Origin: Achromobacter spanius
GTDB lineage: Bacteria > Pseudomonadota > Gammaproteobacteria > Burkholderiales > Burkholderiaceae_B
Direction of reading: 5' to 3'
Assembly: GCF_002812705.1 (NCBI RefSeq)
Contig: NZ_CP025030.1
Location: 248,001-312,000, forward strand
Length of the DNA: 64,000 nucleotides
The position numbers and the translations under genes are program-made. The notes below the pieces were generated by a model. The model was given only the letters and a program-made list of their open reading frames with translations, did not search any database and was not told the DNA's origin. Of the stretch, positions 18,312 through 25,890 are shown piece by piece. Position 1 is the first letter of the stretch, and the number at the start of each line of letters is the position of its first letter.

Positions 18312-19184
18312 CTAGCCCGATAGCGCCGCCCGAGCCTTGGCCCGGGCGCGCGCATCGCGGTCCACTTTGCGCAGCCGCCCCTTGGCGGACAGGCGCATCA
18401 AGGTGCCAAGCGCCACCATCAATCCAATCACCTCGACCAGCGCGGCGGGGATCCACATGGTCAGGCCGCCGATGGTCTGGTCCGTTTGGGCCGACATCGC
18501 GATGGCGCGGCCGCACAGTTCAAACAAGGGATAGATATCGCTTTCGGTGAAGGCGATGACAGCGCCCGCCACCATTTGCGGAAGCATGGTCAGCACGGGG
18601 GATATGACACGACCGCCCGGCGTCATGGCCGCGGGTGGCGCGGGGCGGCGGTCCAGGATCAGGTTCCAGTACATGAAGCCGCTGATCACGACAGACCAGT
18701 TCATCAGGCGGTACAGCCGCCAGTCCAGCATGGAATAGAACTGCACCGACGGAATCAGCCAGATCAGCACCAGAAAGACGAACAGCGCGGGAACGAAGAT
18801 TTTATTGGTCAGCACCGCGACCGTGACCCGACCGCTGCGCGTGCGCAGGAAATCACGCAGACGAATGCGCCAGGCCATCGGCAGGCCGGCGCGCATGACT
18901 TGACCCGGAAAGGCCGCCATCACCAGCAGCGGGCCCAGGTGGTGCAGCACCAGATGCTGGATGCGATGGATGAAGAACATCCGCTCGGCGTAGTAATCCA
19001 CCCGAGTGTGCAGCGACAGATACAACAGCACCAGCCCCGCCCAGAACAGGAAGCGGCGCCCCCCGGTCACATGGTGCACACGCTGGCCACGCACGAACAG
19101 CACGATCGCCACCACGAAGGAAGCGACCAGCGTGGGAGAGAACTCCCAGGGTATGAGCCATTCAAGACTATCCATGCGGGCCAT
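18312..19184 (-). CDS. CtaG (caa3-type) family membrane protein
   Basis: A 290-residue polytopic protein of the Caa3_CtaG family, implicated in assembly of cytochrome c oxidase or copper handling. About seven helices are visible. Family-typical His residues occur in FFIHRIQHLVLHHLGPLLV near residues 71-89. The last 30 residues are Arg/Lys/Ala-rich and cytoplasmic. Start at 19184 (MARMDSLEW) or 19175 (MDSLEW) cannot be separated, as neither has a clear Shine-Dalgarno. No oxidase structural genes are adjacent, so the partner oxidase lies elsewhere. Confidence 0.85.
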   Translation of the reverse strand: MARMDSLEWLIPWEFSPTLVASFVVAIVLFVRGQRVHHVTGGRRFLFWAGLVLLYLSLHTRVDYYAERMFFIHRIQHLVLHHLGPLLVMAAFPGQVMRAGLPMAWRIRLRDFLRTRSGRVTVAVLTNKIFVPALFVFLVLIWLIPSVQFYSMLDWRLYRLMNWSVVISGFMYWNLILDRRPAPPAAMTPGGRVISPVLTMLPQMVAGAVIAFTESDIYPLFELCGRAIAMSAQTDQTIGGLTMWIPAALVEVIGLMVALGTLMRLSAKGRLRKVDRDARARAKARAALSG

Positions 19185-19282
19185 CCGAAAGACACCGGGT
19201 AAGACAAAGGCGGCGACTTGCGCCAACCCGTGCGCTGATTGTAGTAGACCGCGCCGGCCCGTGGTCCGGTGGGTCAGCAGGA

Positions 19283-20389
19283 TCAGAAGTGATGCGAAAC
19301 GCCCGCTCCGACGCGCGTGGTGTGGGAATGGGCGGGGTCAAACTGGTTGTCCAGCGTGTAGTGGGACGCATAGCCGGCAAAGCCGTAGAGCGTCGTGCGC
19401 GCGGACAGGGCATAGGTATAGCCCAAGGTCGCCACCTGCGCCTTGCGCGCCGTCATGCCGTTGTCCCATTGCCAGTCGGGCTGCGCCATCGACCACTGCA
19501 CCAGCACGGCGCCGGGGCCGACGGGCACGCTGGCGCCCAGCAGCCAGGCATTGATGGTGCCGCCCTGCACAAACGGGGCCGGACCCAGGCCCAGGCCTGG
19601 CATGTCGGCGTCACCCCCGTTCAAGCCCACATAGCCGTTTTTCTGGCGCGACCAGGCCAGCGACACCTTGAGCACGTCAAAGTCGACGGCCGCGCCCAAT
19701 TGCACGGCGCGAGGCCGCTTGCCACCGCCAGCCGGGGAATCCGCCAACTGCAATTGGTCCCAGGTGGCCACGGCCAGCAGCGGGCCGCTTTCGAACTTCA
19801 AGCCGGCGCTGGCGGCGCGCGGGTTCTGCCGGGTCCGAAAATGATTCTGGCCGTCGGCATCAAAGGAATAGCCGACGCCGATTTGAAAACCGTTCCAGTC
19901 CGCCGACGTGACGTTCACCATATTGCTGAACTGGAAGTTGTCCGAGGCCTTGAACGTGGCGCCCATGCCCATGTCCTTCCACGAGGCGATTTCCAACGCG
20001 GACCCGTAGATCTGGCCGATGGTGTTTTGGCGCCCAATGCGGACCTCGCCGTAGCGGTCGCTGCCCACGCCCACCCAGGCCGCGTAGTTGAACAGGCGGC
20101 CATCATCTTCCGACTTGCCGCTGGACGAATCGAAGCCGCTTTCCAGGCGAAAGCGGGTGCGCCAGCCGCCGCCCAGATCTTCGGTTCCCGACAGGCCCCA
20201 TAGCGAATCCGTCAGCCCCCCGTTCAACACGGCAGCGCGGCTGCCTTGGCCGGACACCCGGGTCACCGCCACGCCGGCGTCAACCACGCCGTACAACTGC
20301 AGGCCAATGTCTTCAACCGCCGCCGCGGCGGCCAGCGCCGGCGGCAAGGTCAGGCCCGCCATGAGGGCCTTGCAAAATGCTTTTTTCAT
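19283..20389 (-). CDS. Gram-negative porin (Burkholderiales type)
   Basis: A 368-residue outer-membrane porin. A signal peptide ends near residue 24 (LAAAAAVED). The mature start, IGLQLYGVVDAGVAVTRV, is typical of trimeric porins of this order. Later come SLWGLSGTEDLGGGWRTRF, the GRQNTIGQIYG strand, and a C-terminal Phe (GAGVSHHF) for BAM recognition. Alternating aromatic strands run throughout. It sits 76 nt downstream of mgtA on the same strand; an 8-bp stem (CAGGGCGG, 20403-20410; CCGCCCTG, 20421-20428) lies between. Whether mgtA transcripts reach it is unknown. Confidence 0.95.
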   Translation of the reverse strand: MKKAFCKALMAGLTLPPALAAAAAVEDIGLQLYGVVDAGVAVTRVSGQGSRAAVLNGGLTDSLWGLSGTEDLGGGWRTRFRLESGFDSSSGKSEDDGRLFNYAAWVGVGSDRYGEVRIGRQNTIGQIYGSALEIASWKDMGMGATFKASDNFQFSNMVNVTSADWNGFQIGVGYSFDADGQNHFRTRQNPRAASAGLKFESGPLLAVATWDQLQLADSPAGGGKRPRAVQLGAAVDFDVLKVSLAWSRQKNGYVGLNGGDADMPGLGLGPAPFVQGGTINAWLLGASVPVGPGAVLVQWSMAQPDWQWDNGMTARKAQVATLGYTYALSARTTLYGFAGYASHYTLDNQFDPAHSHTTRVGAGVSHHF

Positions 20390-20465
20390 GCTCTTCTCCT
20401 ATCAGGGCGGACACCCTCGCCCGCCCTGTCCGGTGTGGCCTTATTATCCTGGCCTCACCGTAGTC

Positions 20466-23270
20466 TTATTGCCAGCCGTATCGGCGTACCCAGATGCCCT
20501 TCAGAAACTGCGTCAGCACGCAATAGCTCAGCAACACCCCCACCAGCCAAGGGAAATACGCCCACGGCAAGGCCTGCAACTGGAAGTACTCAGCCAGCGG
20601 CGAGAACGGCAACGCCAGGCCTAGCACCACCACCATCGCCGTCATGGCCAGCAATGGCCACGCCGCGCGGCTTTGCAGGAAGGGAATCCGGCGGGTGCGG
20701 ATCATGTGCACGATCAGGGTCTGCGACAGCAGGCCTTCCACGAACCAGCCCGACTGGAACAGCGTCTGATGCTCGGGCGCGTTGGCCTGGAAGACGAACC
20801 ACATGATGGCGAACATGGCGATGTCGAACAGCGAGCTGATCGGACCAAAGAACACCATGAAGCGCCCCAAGCCGTCGGCATCCCATTGCTGCGGCTTCTT
20901 CAGCAGTTCTTCATCGACGTTGTCGAAAGGAATCGCCGTTTGCGAAATGTCGTACATCAGGTTTTGCAGCAGCAGATGGATCGGCAGCATTGGCAGGAAC
21001 GGCAGGAAGGCGCTGGCCACCAAGACCGAGAACACGTTACCGAAGTTGGAGCTGGCCGTCATCTTCAGGTACTTGAGCATGTTGCAGAAGGTCTTGCGGC
21101 CTTCGATCACGCCGTCCTCCAGCACCATCAGGCTCTTTTCCAGCAAGATGATGTCGGCGGCTTCCTTCGAGATATCCACCGCTGAATCCACCGAGATGCC
21201 GACGTCGGCGGCGCGCAGGGCCGGCGCGTCGTTGATGCCGTCGCCCATGAAGCCCACCGTGTCGCCTTGCGCGCGCAGGCTGCGCACGATGCGCTCTTTG
21301 TGCGCGGGAGTCAGCCGGGCGAACACGTTGGCGCGGCGCACGGCAATGGCCAATTGCGCGTCGTCCATGGCCTCGATGTCCGCGCCTAGATAGACGTGGC
21401 GCACGTCGAAACCCACTTCGCGGCAAACCTTCTGCGTGACCAGTTCCACGTCGCCGGTCAGCACCTTGACCTCGATGCCTGATGCTTTCAGCGCCGCCAG
21501 GGCCGGGGCGGTCGATTCTTTTGGCGGATCCAGGAAGGCCATGTAGCCCACCAGCACCAAGTCGGATTCGTCGGCCACGCCATAGGTCAACTGCGTGGGC
21601 GGCATTTCCTTGACGCCCACCGCAATCACACGCAGTCCATCGCGGTTAAGTTCCGCCGTCACGCGCCGGATATCCGCGCGCCGCGCATCCGTCAACGGAA
21701 GCACCGAGTCGCCCACGCGCAGCCGCGTGCAAGCCAGCAGCATTTCTTCCAGCGCGCCCTTGCAGATCAGTTCGTGATGGTCTCGGCCGTTCTCGGTTTC
21801 ATTGACTACGACGGACATCCGGCGACGCGAGAAATCAAAGGGAATTTCATCGACCTTGCGGTACCTGGCGGCCAGGTTCAGGCTGCGCTTGACCTCCGCG
21901 TGCTGCAGCACCGCCACGTCCAGCAGATTCTTCAGGCCAGTCTGGTAGTAGCTGTTCAGATAGGCATAGGCCAATACGTCGTCGCTGCTGGATCCGTAGA
22001 CGTCGGTATGCCGTTCCAGCACGATGCGGTCTTGCGTCAGCGTGCCGGTCTTGTCCGTGCACAGCACGTTCATCGCGCCCAGGTTCTGGATGGCGTCCAG
22101 CCGCTTGACCACGACTTTACGGCGCGACATCCGCAAGGCGCCCTTGGCCAGCGTGGCCGTGACAATCATCGGCAGCATTTCGGGGGTCAAGCCCACGGCA
22201 ATGGCCAGCGCGAACAGCAGCGCCTCCAGCCAATCTCCCTTGGTGAAACCGTTGATGAGCAACACGATGGGCGCCATCACCAGCATGAAGCGGATCAGCA
22301 CCCAGCTGACGCGGTTGATGCCCTGCTGAAACTGCGTCGGCGCACGGCTGGCTTGCGTCACCCGGCCGGCCAACTGGCCGAAATAGGTATTGGCGCCCGT
22401 GGCGATGACCAAAGCGCTGCCCGAACCGCTGACCACGTTGGTGCCCATGAACGCCATGTTTTCGAGCTCAAGCGAGTTCTCGGTCGCTTCGCGCTGGACG
22501 GCATGCTTTTCAACCGGCAGCGACTCGCCCGTCAACGCGGCCTGGGCGACGAACAGGTCTTTCGCGTTCAGGATCCGGCAGTCGGCGGGAATCATGTCAC
22601 CCGCAGACAGCAGCACGACATCGCCCGGCACCAGCTCGGCCAGCGGCACTTCCATCTGGTGCGAGCCCGAGTCATGCAAAGGGGCGCCAAACAATCGCCT
22701 GGCGTTGCCGGCCGCCGGCGCCTCGGCGTTCACGCGCAGCACGGTGGCGGTGTTCTGCACCATGGCCTTCAGCGCTTCGGCCGCGCGGTTCGACCGCAAT
22801 TCCTGAGCAAAGCGCAGCACGGTGGAAATCACCACCATCGACCCGATGATTGCCACCGCCGTCCACGATTTGTCGTCAGGCTCGGCCATGCGCACATCGG
22901 TCAGCCACGACAGGCCTGCCAATGCGGTCAGCAGCAGATTGAAGGGATTGCGATAGGACAGCCACAGGTGGGATACCCAGGAGAGCGGCTTTTCATGGTC
23001 TACCTCGTTGGCGCCATGGCGTTCACGCGCCGCTTGCGCCTGGGCTTCCGACAGGCCGCCCCGGCCGCTGGCCAGCTGCGAGAACAAGGCATCAAGCCCC
23101 ATGCGCGACCGCTCCAGCATGTGGCGGTTGGCGCGGCGCGAAGCCTCGGACGGCGTCGACACGGCGCCGCTTTGGCCGCCCTGTTCAAGAATGGGAGTGC
23201 GCCGGAAATGCCGGCTTGCGCGCCGCCGGCCCGAGGCGGACGAAAAAAATGATTTCAGGAAGGTAAACAT
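20466..23270 (-). CDS. mgtA: Magnesium-translocating P-type ATPase
   Basis: MgtA imports Mg2+ across the inner membrane with ATP. The 934-residue protein has the P3B layout: an N-terminal Arg-rich cytosolic extension, two helices near residues 110-150, TGES in the actuator domain, the phosphorylation site DKTGTLT, GDGINDAPALR, and six C-terminal helices. The start is ATG 23270 (MFTFLKSFFSS); the frame extends to 23339 but that part is not typical. A 342-nt untranslated leader and a short Asp/Pro-containing ORF lie upstream. The gene before it encodes an MgtC-C-terminal-like domain, which supports a Mg2+-stress operon. Confidence 0.97.
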   Translation of the reverse strand: MFTFLKSFFSSASGRRRASRHFRRTPILEQGGQSGAVSTPSEASRRANRHMLERSRMGLDALFSQLASGRGGLSEAQAQAARERHGANEVDHEKPLSWVSHLWLSYRNPFNLLLTALAGLSWLTDVRMAEPDDKSWTAVAIIGSMVVISTVLRFAQELRSNRAAEALKAMVQNTATVLRVNAEAPAAGNARRLFGAPLHDSGSHQMEVPLAELVPGDVVLLSAGDMIPADCRILNAKDLFVAQAALTGESLPVEKHAVQREATENSLELENMAFMGTNVVSGSGSALVIATGANTYFGQLAGRVTQASRAPTQFQQGINRVSWVLIRFMLVMAPIVLLINGFTKGDWLEALLFALAIAVGLTPEMLPMIVTATLAKGALRMSRRKVVVKRLDAIQNLGAMNVLCTDKTGTLTQDRIVLERHTDVYGSSSDDVLAYAYLNSYYQTGLKNLLDVAVLQHAEVKRSLNLAARYRKVDEIPFDFSRRRMSVVVNETENGRDHHELICKGALEEMLLACTRLRVGDSVLPLTDARRADIRRVTAELNRDGLRVIAVGVKEMPPTQLTYGVADESDLVLVGYMAFLDPPKESTAPALAALKASGIEVKVLTGDVELVTQKVCREVGFDVRHVYLGADIEAMDDAQLAIAVRRANVFARLTPAHKERIVRSLRAQGDTVGFMGDGINDAPALRAADVGISVDSAVDISKEAADIILLEKSLMVLEDGVIEGRKTFCNMLKYLKMTASSNFGNVFSVLVASAFLPFLPMLPIHLLLQNLMYDISQTAIPFDNVDEELLKKPQQWDADGLGRFMVFFGPISSLFDIAMFAIMWFVFQANAPEHQTLFQSGWFVEGLLSQTLIVHMIRTRRIPFLQSRAAWPLLAMTAMVVVLGLALPFSPLAEYFQLQALPWAYFPWLVGVLLSYCVLTQFLKGIWVRRYGWQ

Positions 23271-23611
23271 CGGAGTGCTCCGGTTCTTGTTTGATTTCTT
23301 GTCGGAGACACGGGCGCGCCCACCCTCGGGGCCTGACACGCGGGCAGCGGCGGGCCGCGGCTTTCACGCTGAAAGCCGTCAAGCCGCCCCTGATGGGCGT
23401 GCGCAGGCACCGGGGCAAAGTTGCCGGTGTCCGGATCGCATTGAAGTCGCGCCGGAGTGCGTAAAACGGAAAGGGAGCTAGCTAGGAATCGAGTCCGGCG
23501 CCTTCGGGCGCGTCCGTCGTCAAAAACGGGGCCTAGGCCGGGGATTCATTGCTGCGGAGTCCGCCAGAACCGGGATGAAGTCCGGCCGGTCGGCTCGCAA
23601 GAGTAGACAGG
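23271..23611 (-). promoter_or_regulatory. mgtA leader with hairpins
   Basis: This 341-nt stretch between the leader ORF stop and the mgtA ATG contains no other convincing gene. Strong hairpins are visible: a 9-bp stem at 23358-23378 (arms CGGCTTTCA and TGAAAGCCG), a 6-bp stem at 23408-23429 (CACCGG and CCGGTG), and a GC stem with a 4-nt loop at 23498-23511. The part just after the leader ORF is C-rich and G-poor on the minus strand, suitable for Rho loading. None of the stems is followed by a T-run, so control by Rho rather than an intrinsic terminator is inferred. Confidence 0.5.
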
Positions 23612-23677
23612 TCAGACAGGCATGCCGGCGCCACACACAGGGCGCAATCGAGGGTCAGGGTCTAAGGCACTAGGCAT
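23612..23677 (-). CDS. MgtL-like leader peptide, 21 aa
   Basis: A 21-codon ORF beginning MPSALDPDPRLRPVCG, with stop TGA at 23614-23612. Its ATG (23677) is preceded by AGGAGAG at a spacing of 3-5 nt. It begins 27 nt after the stop of the MgtC-like gene and ends 341 nt before mgtA. The LDPDPRLRP stretch resembles enterobacterial MgtL (M-E/D-P-D/E-P-T-P-L-P-R), whose Asp/Glu-Pro stretch destabilises ribosomes at low Mg2+ and so allows mgtA transcription. Position, ribosome binding site and composition together support the call; homology in the strict sense is not claimed, since leader peptides evolve independently. Confidence 0.6.
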   Translation of the reverse strand: MPSALDPDPRLRPVCGAGMPV

Positions 23678-23704
23678 GATCTCTCCTGTGGGAAACAGCG
23701 GTTC

Positions 23705-24043
23705 TCAAGCGGCCATCGCGGCGGCTTGCGCGCCGAAATGCACGTGGCGAACGGCGGGGTTGGCGCTGAGGCGGCGCGCTTGCGACATCAATTCAGCGCG
23801 CAATTCGGGCGGGCAATTGACGGTGATGCAAGCTGAGGCCAGGTTCGGGTCGCGGCCTTGGTCGACCTGCACTTGCGAGACATCCAGGCCGGCGGCGCTG
23901 AAGTCCAGGCAGATCTGCTTGCGCAAGGCGCCCAATTCGTCGCGCGGACAAATGACCGTCAAACGCGACGTGCCGCGACGGCGGCTCAGGGCGGTGGCAC
24001 GGTCTACGCCAGCGCGGCGTAGGAACAAGTCGAAGAAACGCAT
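23705..24043 (-). CDS. Stand-alone MgtC C-terminal/ACT-like domain protein
   Basis: A 112-residue cytosolic protein. After an Arg-rich N-terminus (MRFFDLFLRRAGVDRATALS), residues 26-104 read like the ACT-like C-terminal domain of MgtC/SapB proteins: a beta-strand SRLTVICP, a helix ELGALRKQICLDFSAAGLDV, a strand ACITVNCP, a helix ELMSQARRLSANP and a strand VRHVHFG. The five-helix MgtC membrane domain is missing. The start is 24043, with GGAGG 5 nt upstream. It lies immediately before the mgtA leader, in the same orientation, so it is likely a regulatory subunit or remnant of MgtC. The fold assignment is from pattern only. Confidence 0.6.
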   Translation of the reverse strand: MRFFDLFLRRAGVDRATALSRRRGTSRLTVICPRDELGALRKQICLDFSAAGLDVSQVQVDQGRDPNLASACITVNCPPELRAELMSQARRLSANPAVRHVHFGAQAAAMAA

Positions 24044-24292
24044 AACGACCTCCATTGCAAGATGGGGAGCGGTATCGCGAGTACGCGAGCAGCCGGACGC
24101 GGCGCATGACGGACGAACACAAGACGTGCACGAACGCTGACGCTGCGACTAGCGGCGGTTCTGGCGGTTTACGTTGGGGAATTTCCCGGCAAGCCGAAGG
24201 CCTGCGCTATTGCCCGGGTAGAAGCCCGAAGCTTGGGATACGCCGCAACCTGTATGACAGGATGCGGCAGATGGAGCTCTGCGTGTTTCCTG

Positions 24293-24346
24293 TCAGACAG
24301 CGATGTCGATGCAAGATCGACTACTTTCGCCGGAATCGGTATTCAC
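24293..24346 (-). CDS. Candidate second leader peptide, 17 aa
   Basis: A 17-codon ORF with GTG start (24346-24344), preceded by AGGAG at a spacing of 8 nt. The peptide is MNTDSGESSRSCIDIAV. It begins about 25 nt below the predicted transcription start of the mgt operon, a typical place for an attenuator peptide. It shares the TGTCTGAC stretch around its stop with the MgtL-like ORF. It has Asp, Glu and Ser but no Pro, so a different sensing mode would be needed. Support is position and ribosome binding site only. Confidence 0.35.
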   Translation of the reverse strand: MNTDSGESSRSCIDIAV

Positions 24347-24377
24347 GAAGACTGCTCCTGAGATGGATAACGGACGG

Positions 24378-24406
24378 ATTTTACGCGGGTTTCCACTGAT
24401 GGACAA
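24378..24406 (-). promoter_or_regulatory. Predicted sigma70 promoter of the mgt operon
   Basis: On the minus strand the -35 box TTGTCC (24406-24401) and -10 box TAAAAT (24383-24378) are spaced by exactly 17 bp. Transcription would start near 24371, giving a leader of about 330 nt before the MgtC-like gene. The 24044-24292 part of this leader holds no further convincing gene. Confidence 0.55.
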
Positions 24407-24437
24407 GGTTTTTGCGGTTTAACGTCACAACGATGCA

Positions 24438-24482
24438 AAAAAGATAAAGCGGCGCAAAAGCGCGTCGGCCTCGCGCCGCTTT
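24438..24482 (-). terminator. Intrinsic terminator of the CaCA antiporter gene
   Basis: On the minus strand a 10-bp stem, AAAGCGGCGC and GCGCCGCTTT (24446-24455 with 24473-24482), is followed by ATCTTTTTT (24446-24438). It lies 20 nt after the antiporter stop and insulates it from the downstream mgt promoter. Confidence 0.88.
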
Positions 24483-24502
24483 TCCCATTCACCTTGCCAG
24501 CG

Positions 24503-25510
24503 TCAGGCGTAGAAATGCCACCCCAGATAGGTGGCGAACAAGGCATAGAAACCACCCACCGCCGACAGTGCCGGCACGGTCATCACCGAGCGGCGGAAAC
24601 GCAGCCACAGCAGGCCGATCGACAACATGGTGAACAGGCCGGCCGCCAGCAAGGGGGCGTCCAGCAACCACGGCGTCATGAAGATCCCCAATGAGCTGGG
24701 AATGGTCGCCTGGATCATCATCGCGCCCGAAATATTGGCCAGCGCCAGGCGTTCCTTGCCCTGGCGCACCCAAATCAGCGCGTTCATGATTTCCGGAAGT
24801 TCCGTGGCCACCGGCGCCAGCAGCAAGGCCGCCACGTGGGGCGAGGCGCCCATGGCAATGCCCAAGAGCTCGATCTGGTTCACGAAGACGTGCGACGCGC
24901 CGGCAATGACAAGCAACGCCAGGATGGTTTGCGTGGCGGCCCAGAACATGGACGGGTCGGTGTCGCTGGGGCGCAGCTTCAGCGGTTCAAGGTCTTCGCA
25001 GTCGGCGCGCGCCTCGTCATGGCTGAGTTCGCGCCTGACGTACATGCCGTAGGTGGCCAGGAACAGGATGCCCAGCCAGGGCTTCCACGCAAAAGCCAGC
25101 AGGCCCAGGCCCACCTTGAAGAGGAAGATGCCCATGAACCAGGCCTGGTCGCGGGCCAACCGGCGCTGGTCCGCGTTGATACAGTTGGCTTTTTCCGGCT
25201 GGCCGCCGCGGCGTGCACGCCACAGGGCAATACCCACCACCGCGTACGCCAAGGTGGCCAACACCAGCGGGCCGCCCATGGCCGCGCCGACGCCGATGTC
25301 TTTCTGTTCAGGGGTGTCGCCGAACACGACCGCCATGAAGGTGACCGCGCTTTCCGGCAACGCCGTGCCAAAGGCCGCCAGAATCGTGCCGGTGGCGGTG
25401 GCGCCCAGGTGGAAGCGGTGTCCGACCCATTCCACGCCATTGACGAAGAATTCGCAGGCGAAGTAAATCACTGCCGCGGACAGGAAAAACAGAAACAGGG
25501 TGAGCAACAT
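24503..25510 (-). CDS. CaCA-family cation antiporter, predicted Mn2+ exporter
   Basis: A 335-residue polytopic protein of the Ca2+/cation antiporter superfamily (YrbG/CaxA-like). Two inverted alpha-repeats are visible: GTILAAFGTALPESAVTFMA near residues 41-60 and APVATELPEIMNALIWV in the C-terminal half; their acidic residues coordinate the cation. A Cys- and acid-containing cytosolic loop lies between the halves. The family is usually called a Na+/Ca2+ or Ca2+/H+ exchanger. Here a yybP-ykoY manganese riboswitch precedes the gene, so manganese export is the better prediction. The mgtA operon lies downstream. Confidence 0.88.
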   Translation of the reverse strand: MLLTLFLFFLSAAVIYFACEFFVNGVEWVGHRFHLGATATGTILAAFGTALPESAVTFMAVVFGDTPEQKDIGVGAAMGGPLVLATLAYAVVGIALWRARRGGQPEKANCINADQRRLARDQAWFMGIFLFKVGLGLLAFAWKPWLGILFLATYGMYVRRELSHDEARADCEDLEPLKLRPSDTDPSMFWAATQTILALLVIAGASHVFVNQIELLGIAMGASPHVAALLLAPVATELPEIMNALIWVRQGKERLALANISGAMMIQATIPSSLGIFMTPWLLDAPLLAAGLFTMLSIGLLWLRFRRSVMTVPALSAVGGFYALFATYLGWHFYA

Positions 25511-25579
25511 ATGAATGCAGCCGGACGAGCAGAAACCAATTGGCGCGACGCAACGGCTCGCCCGGCTAGGGTGAACGCT

Positions 25580-25745
25580 ACGCGGCCAAAGGTCTCGCCT
25601 GGCTGATCCATGCGGCGGGCAATGCCGCTTGCATGGAAACCGTTAGCGCCATGGAGTTCTAGCAACCGCTACGCGGCACTGAACCACCAAGTCTGTTGAC
25701 GCTAACTCCTTTGGGGACAAAGGATGGCTACTCCCCAATGACAGA
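25580..25745 (-). promoter_or_regulatory. yybP-ykoY manganese riboswitch
   Basis: On the minus strand the order and sequence of the conserved blocks match the yybP-ykoY family: GGGGAGTAGCC (25736-25726), a P2 hairpin CCTTTG-TCCC-CAAAGG (25723-25708), GTTAGC next to GTCAACA (25705-25694), a long variable arm whose GCTAAC pairs back to GTTAGC, and GAGACCTTTGGCC (25596-25584). The family binds Mn2+ and turns on exporters. It lies about 75 nt before the antiporter ATG, leaving room for an expression platform. The limits are approximate. Confidence 0.88.
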
Positions 25746-25890
25746 GCCGCGATTGTAGCAGCGCGAATCGGGCCGTCCAGTGAATCCCGCGCGGCGTTCG
25801 CGGGATCCGCATCCACTGTTGTTTGCGCGCGATAGCGGGGTAAAGTAGGCCGCATCCACATCTTTCGCGGGGTTCGCGCCCCTGCCCGCC

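Noticed and set aside
21774..23252. 492-codon open frame antisense to mgtA, and similar long frames opposite purH, dppA-like, iorA and glnS genes
   Set aside because: GC-rich DNA gives long antisense frames; their translations are His/Arg/Gln/Val-rich, lack domains, and mirror well-supported genes.
24407..24420. PhoP-box-like GGTTT/GGTTTA pair upstream of the mgt promoter
   Set aside because: Start-to-start spacing is 9 bp instead of 11 and the first half-site is incomplete.
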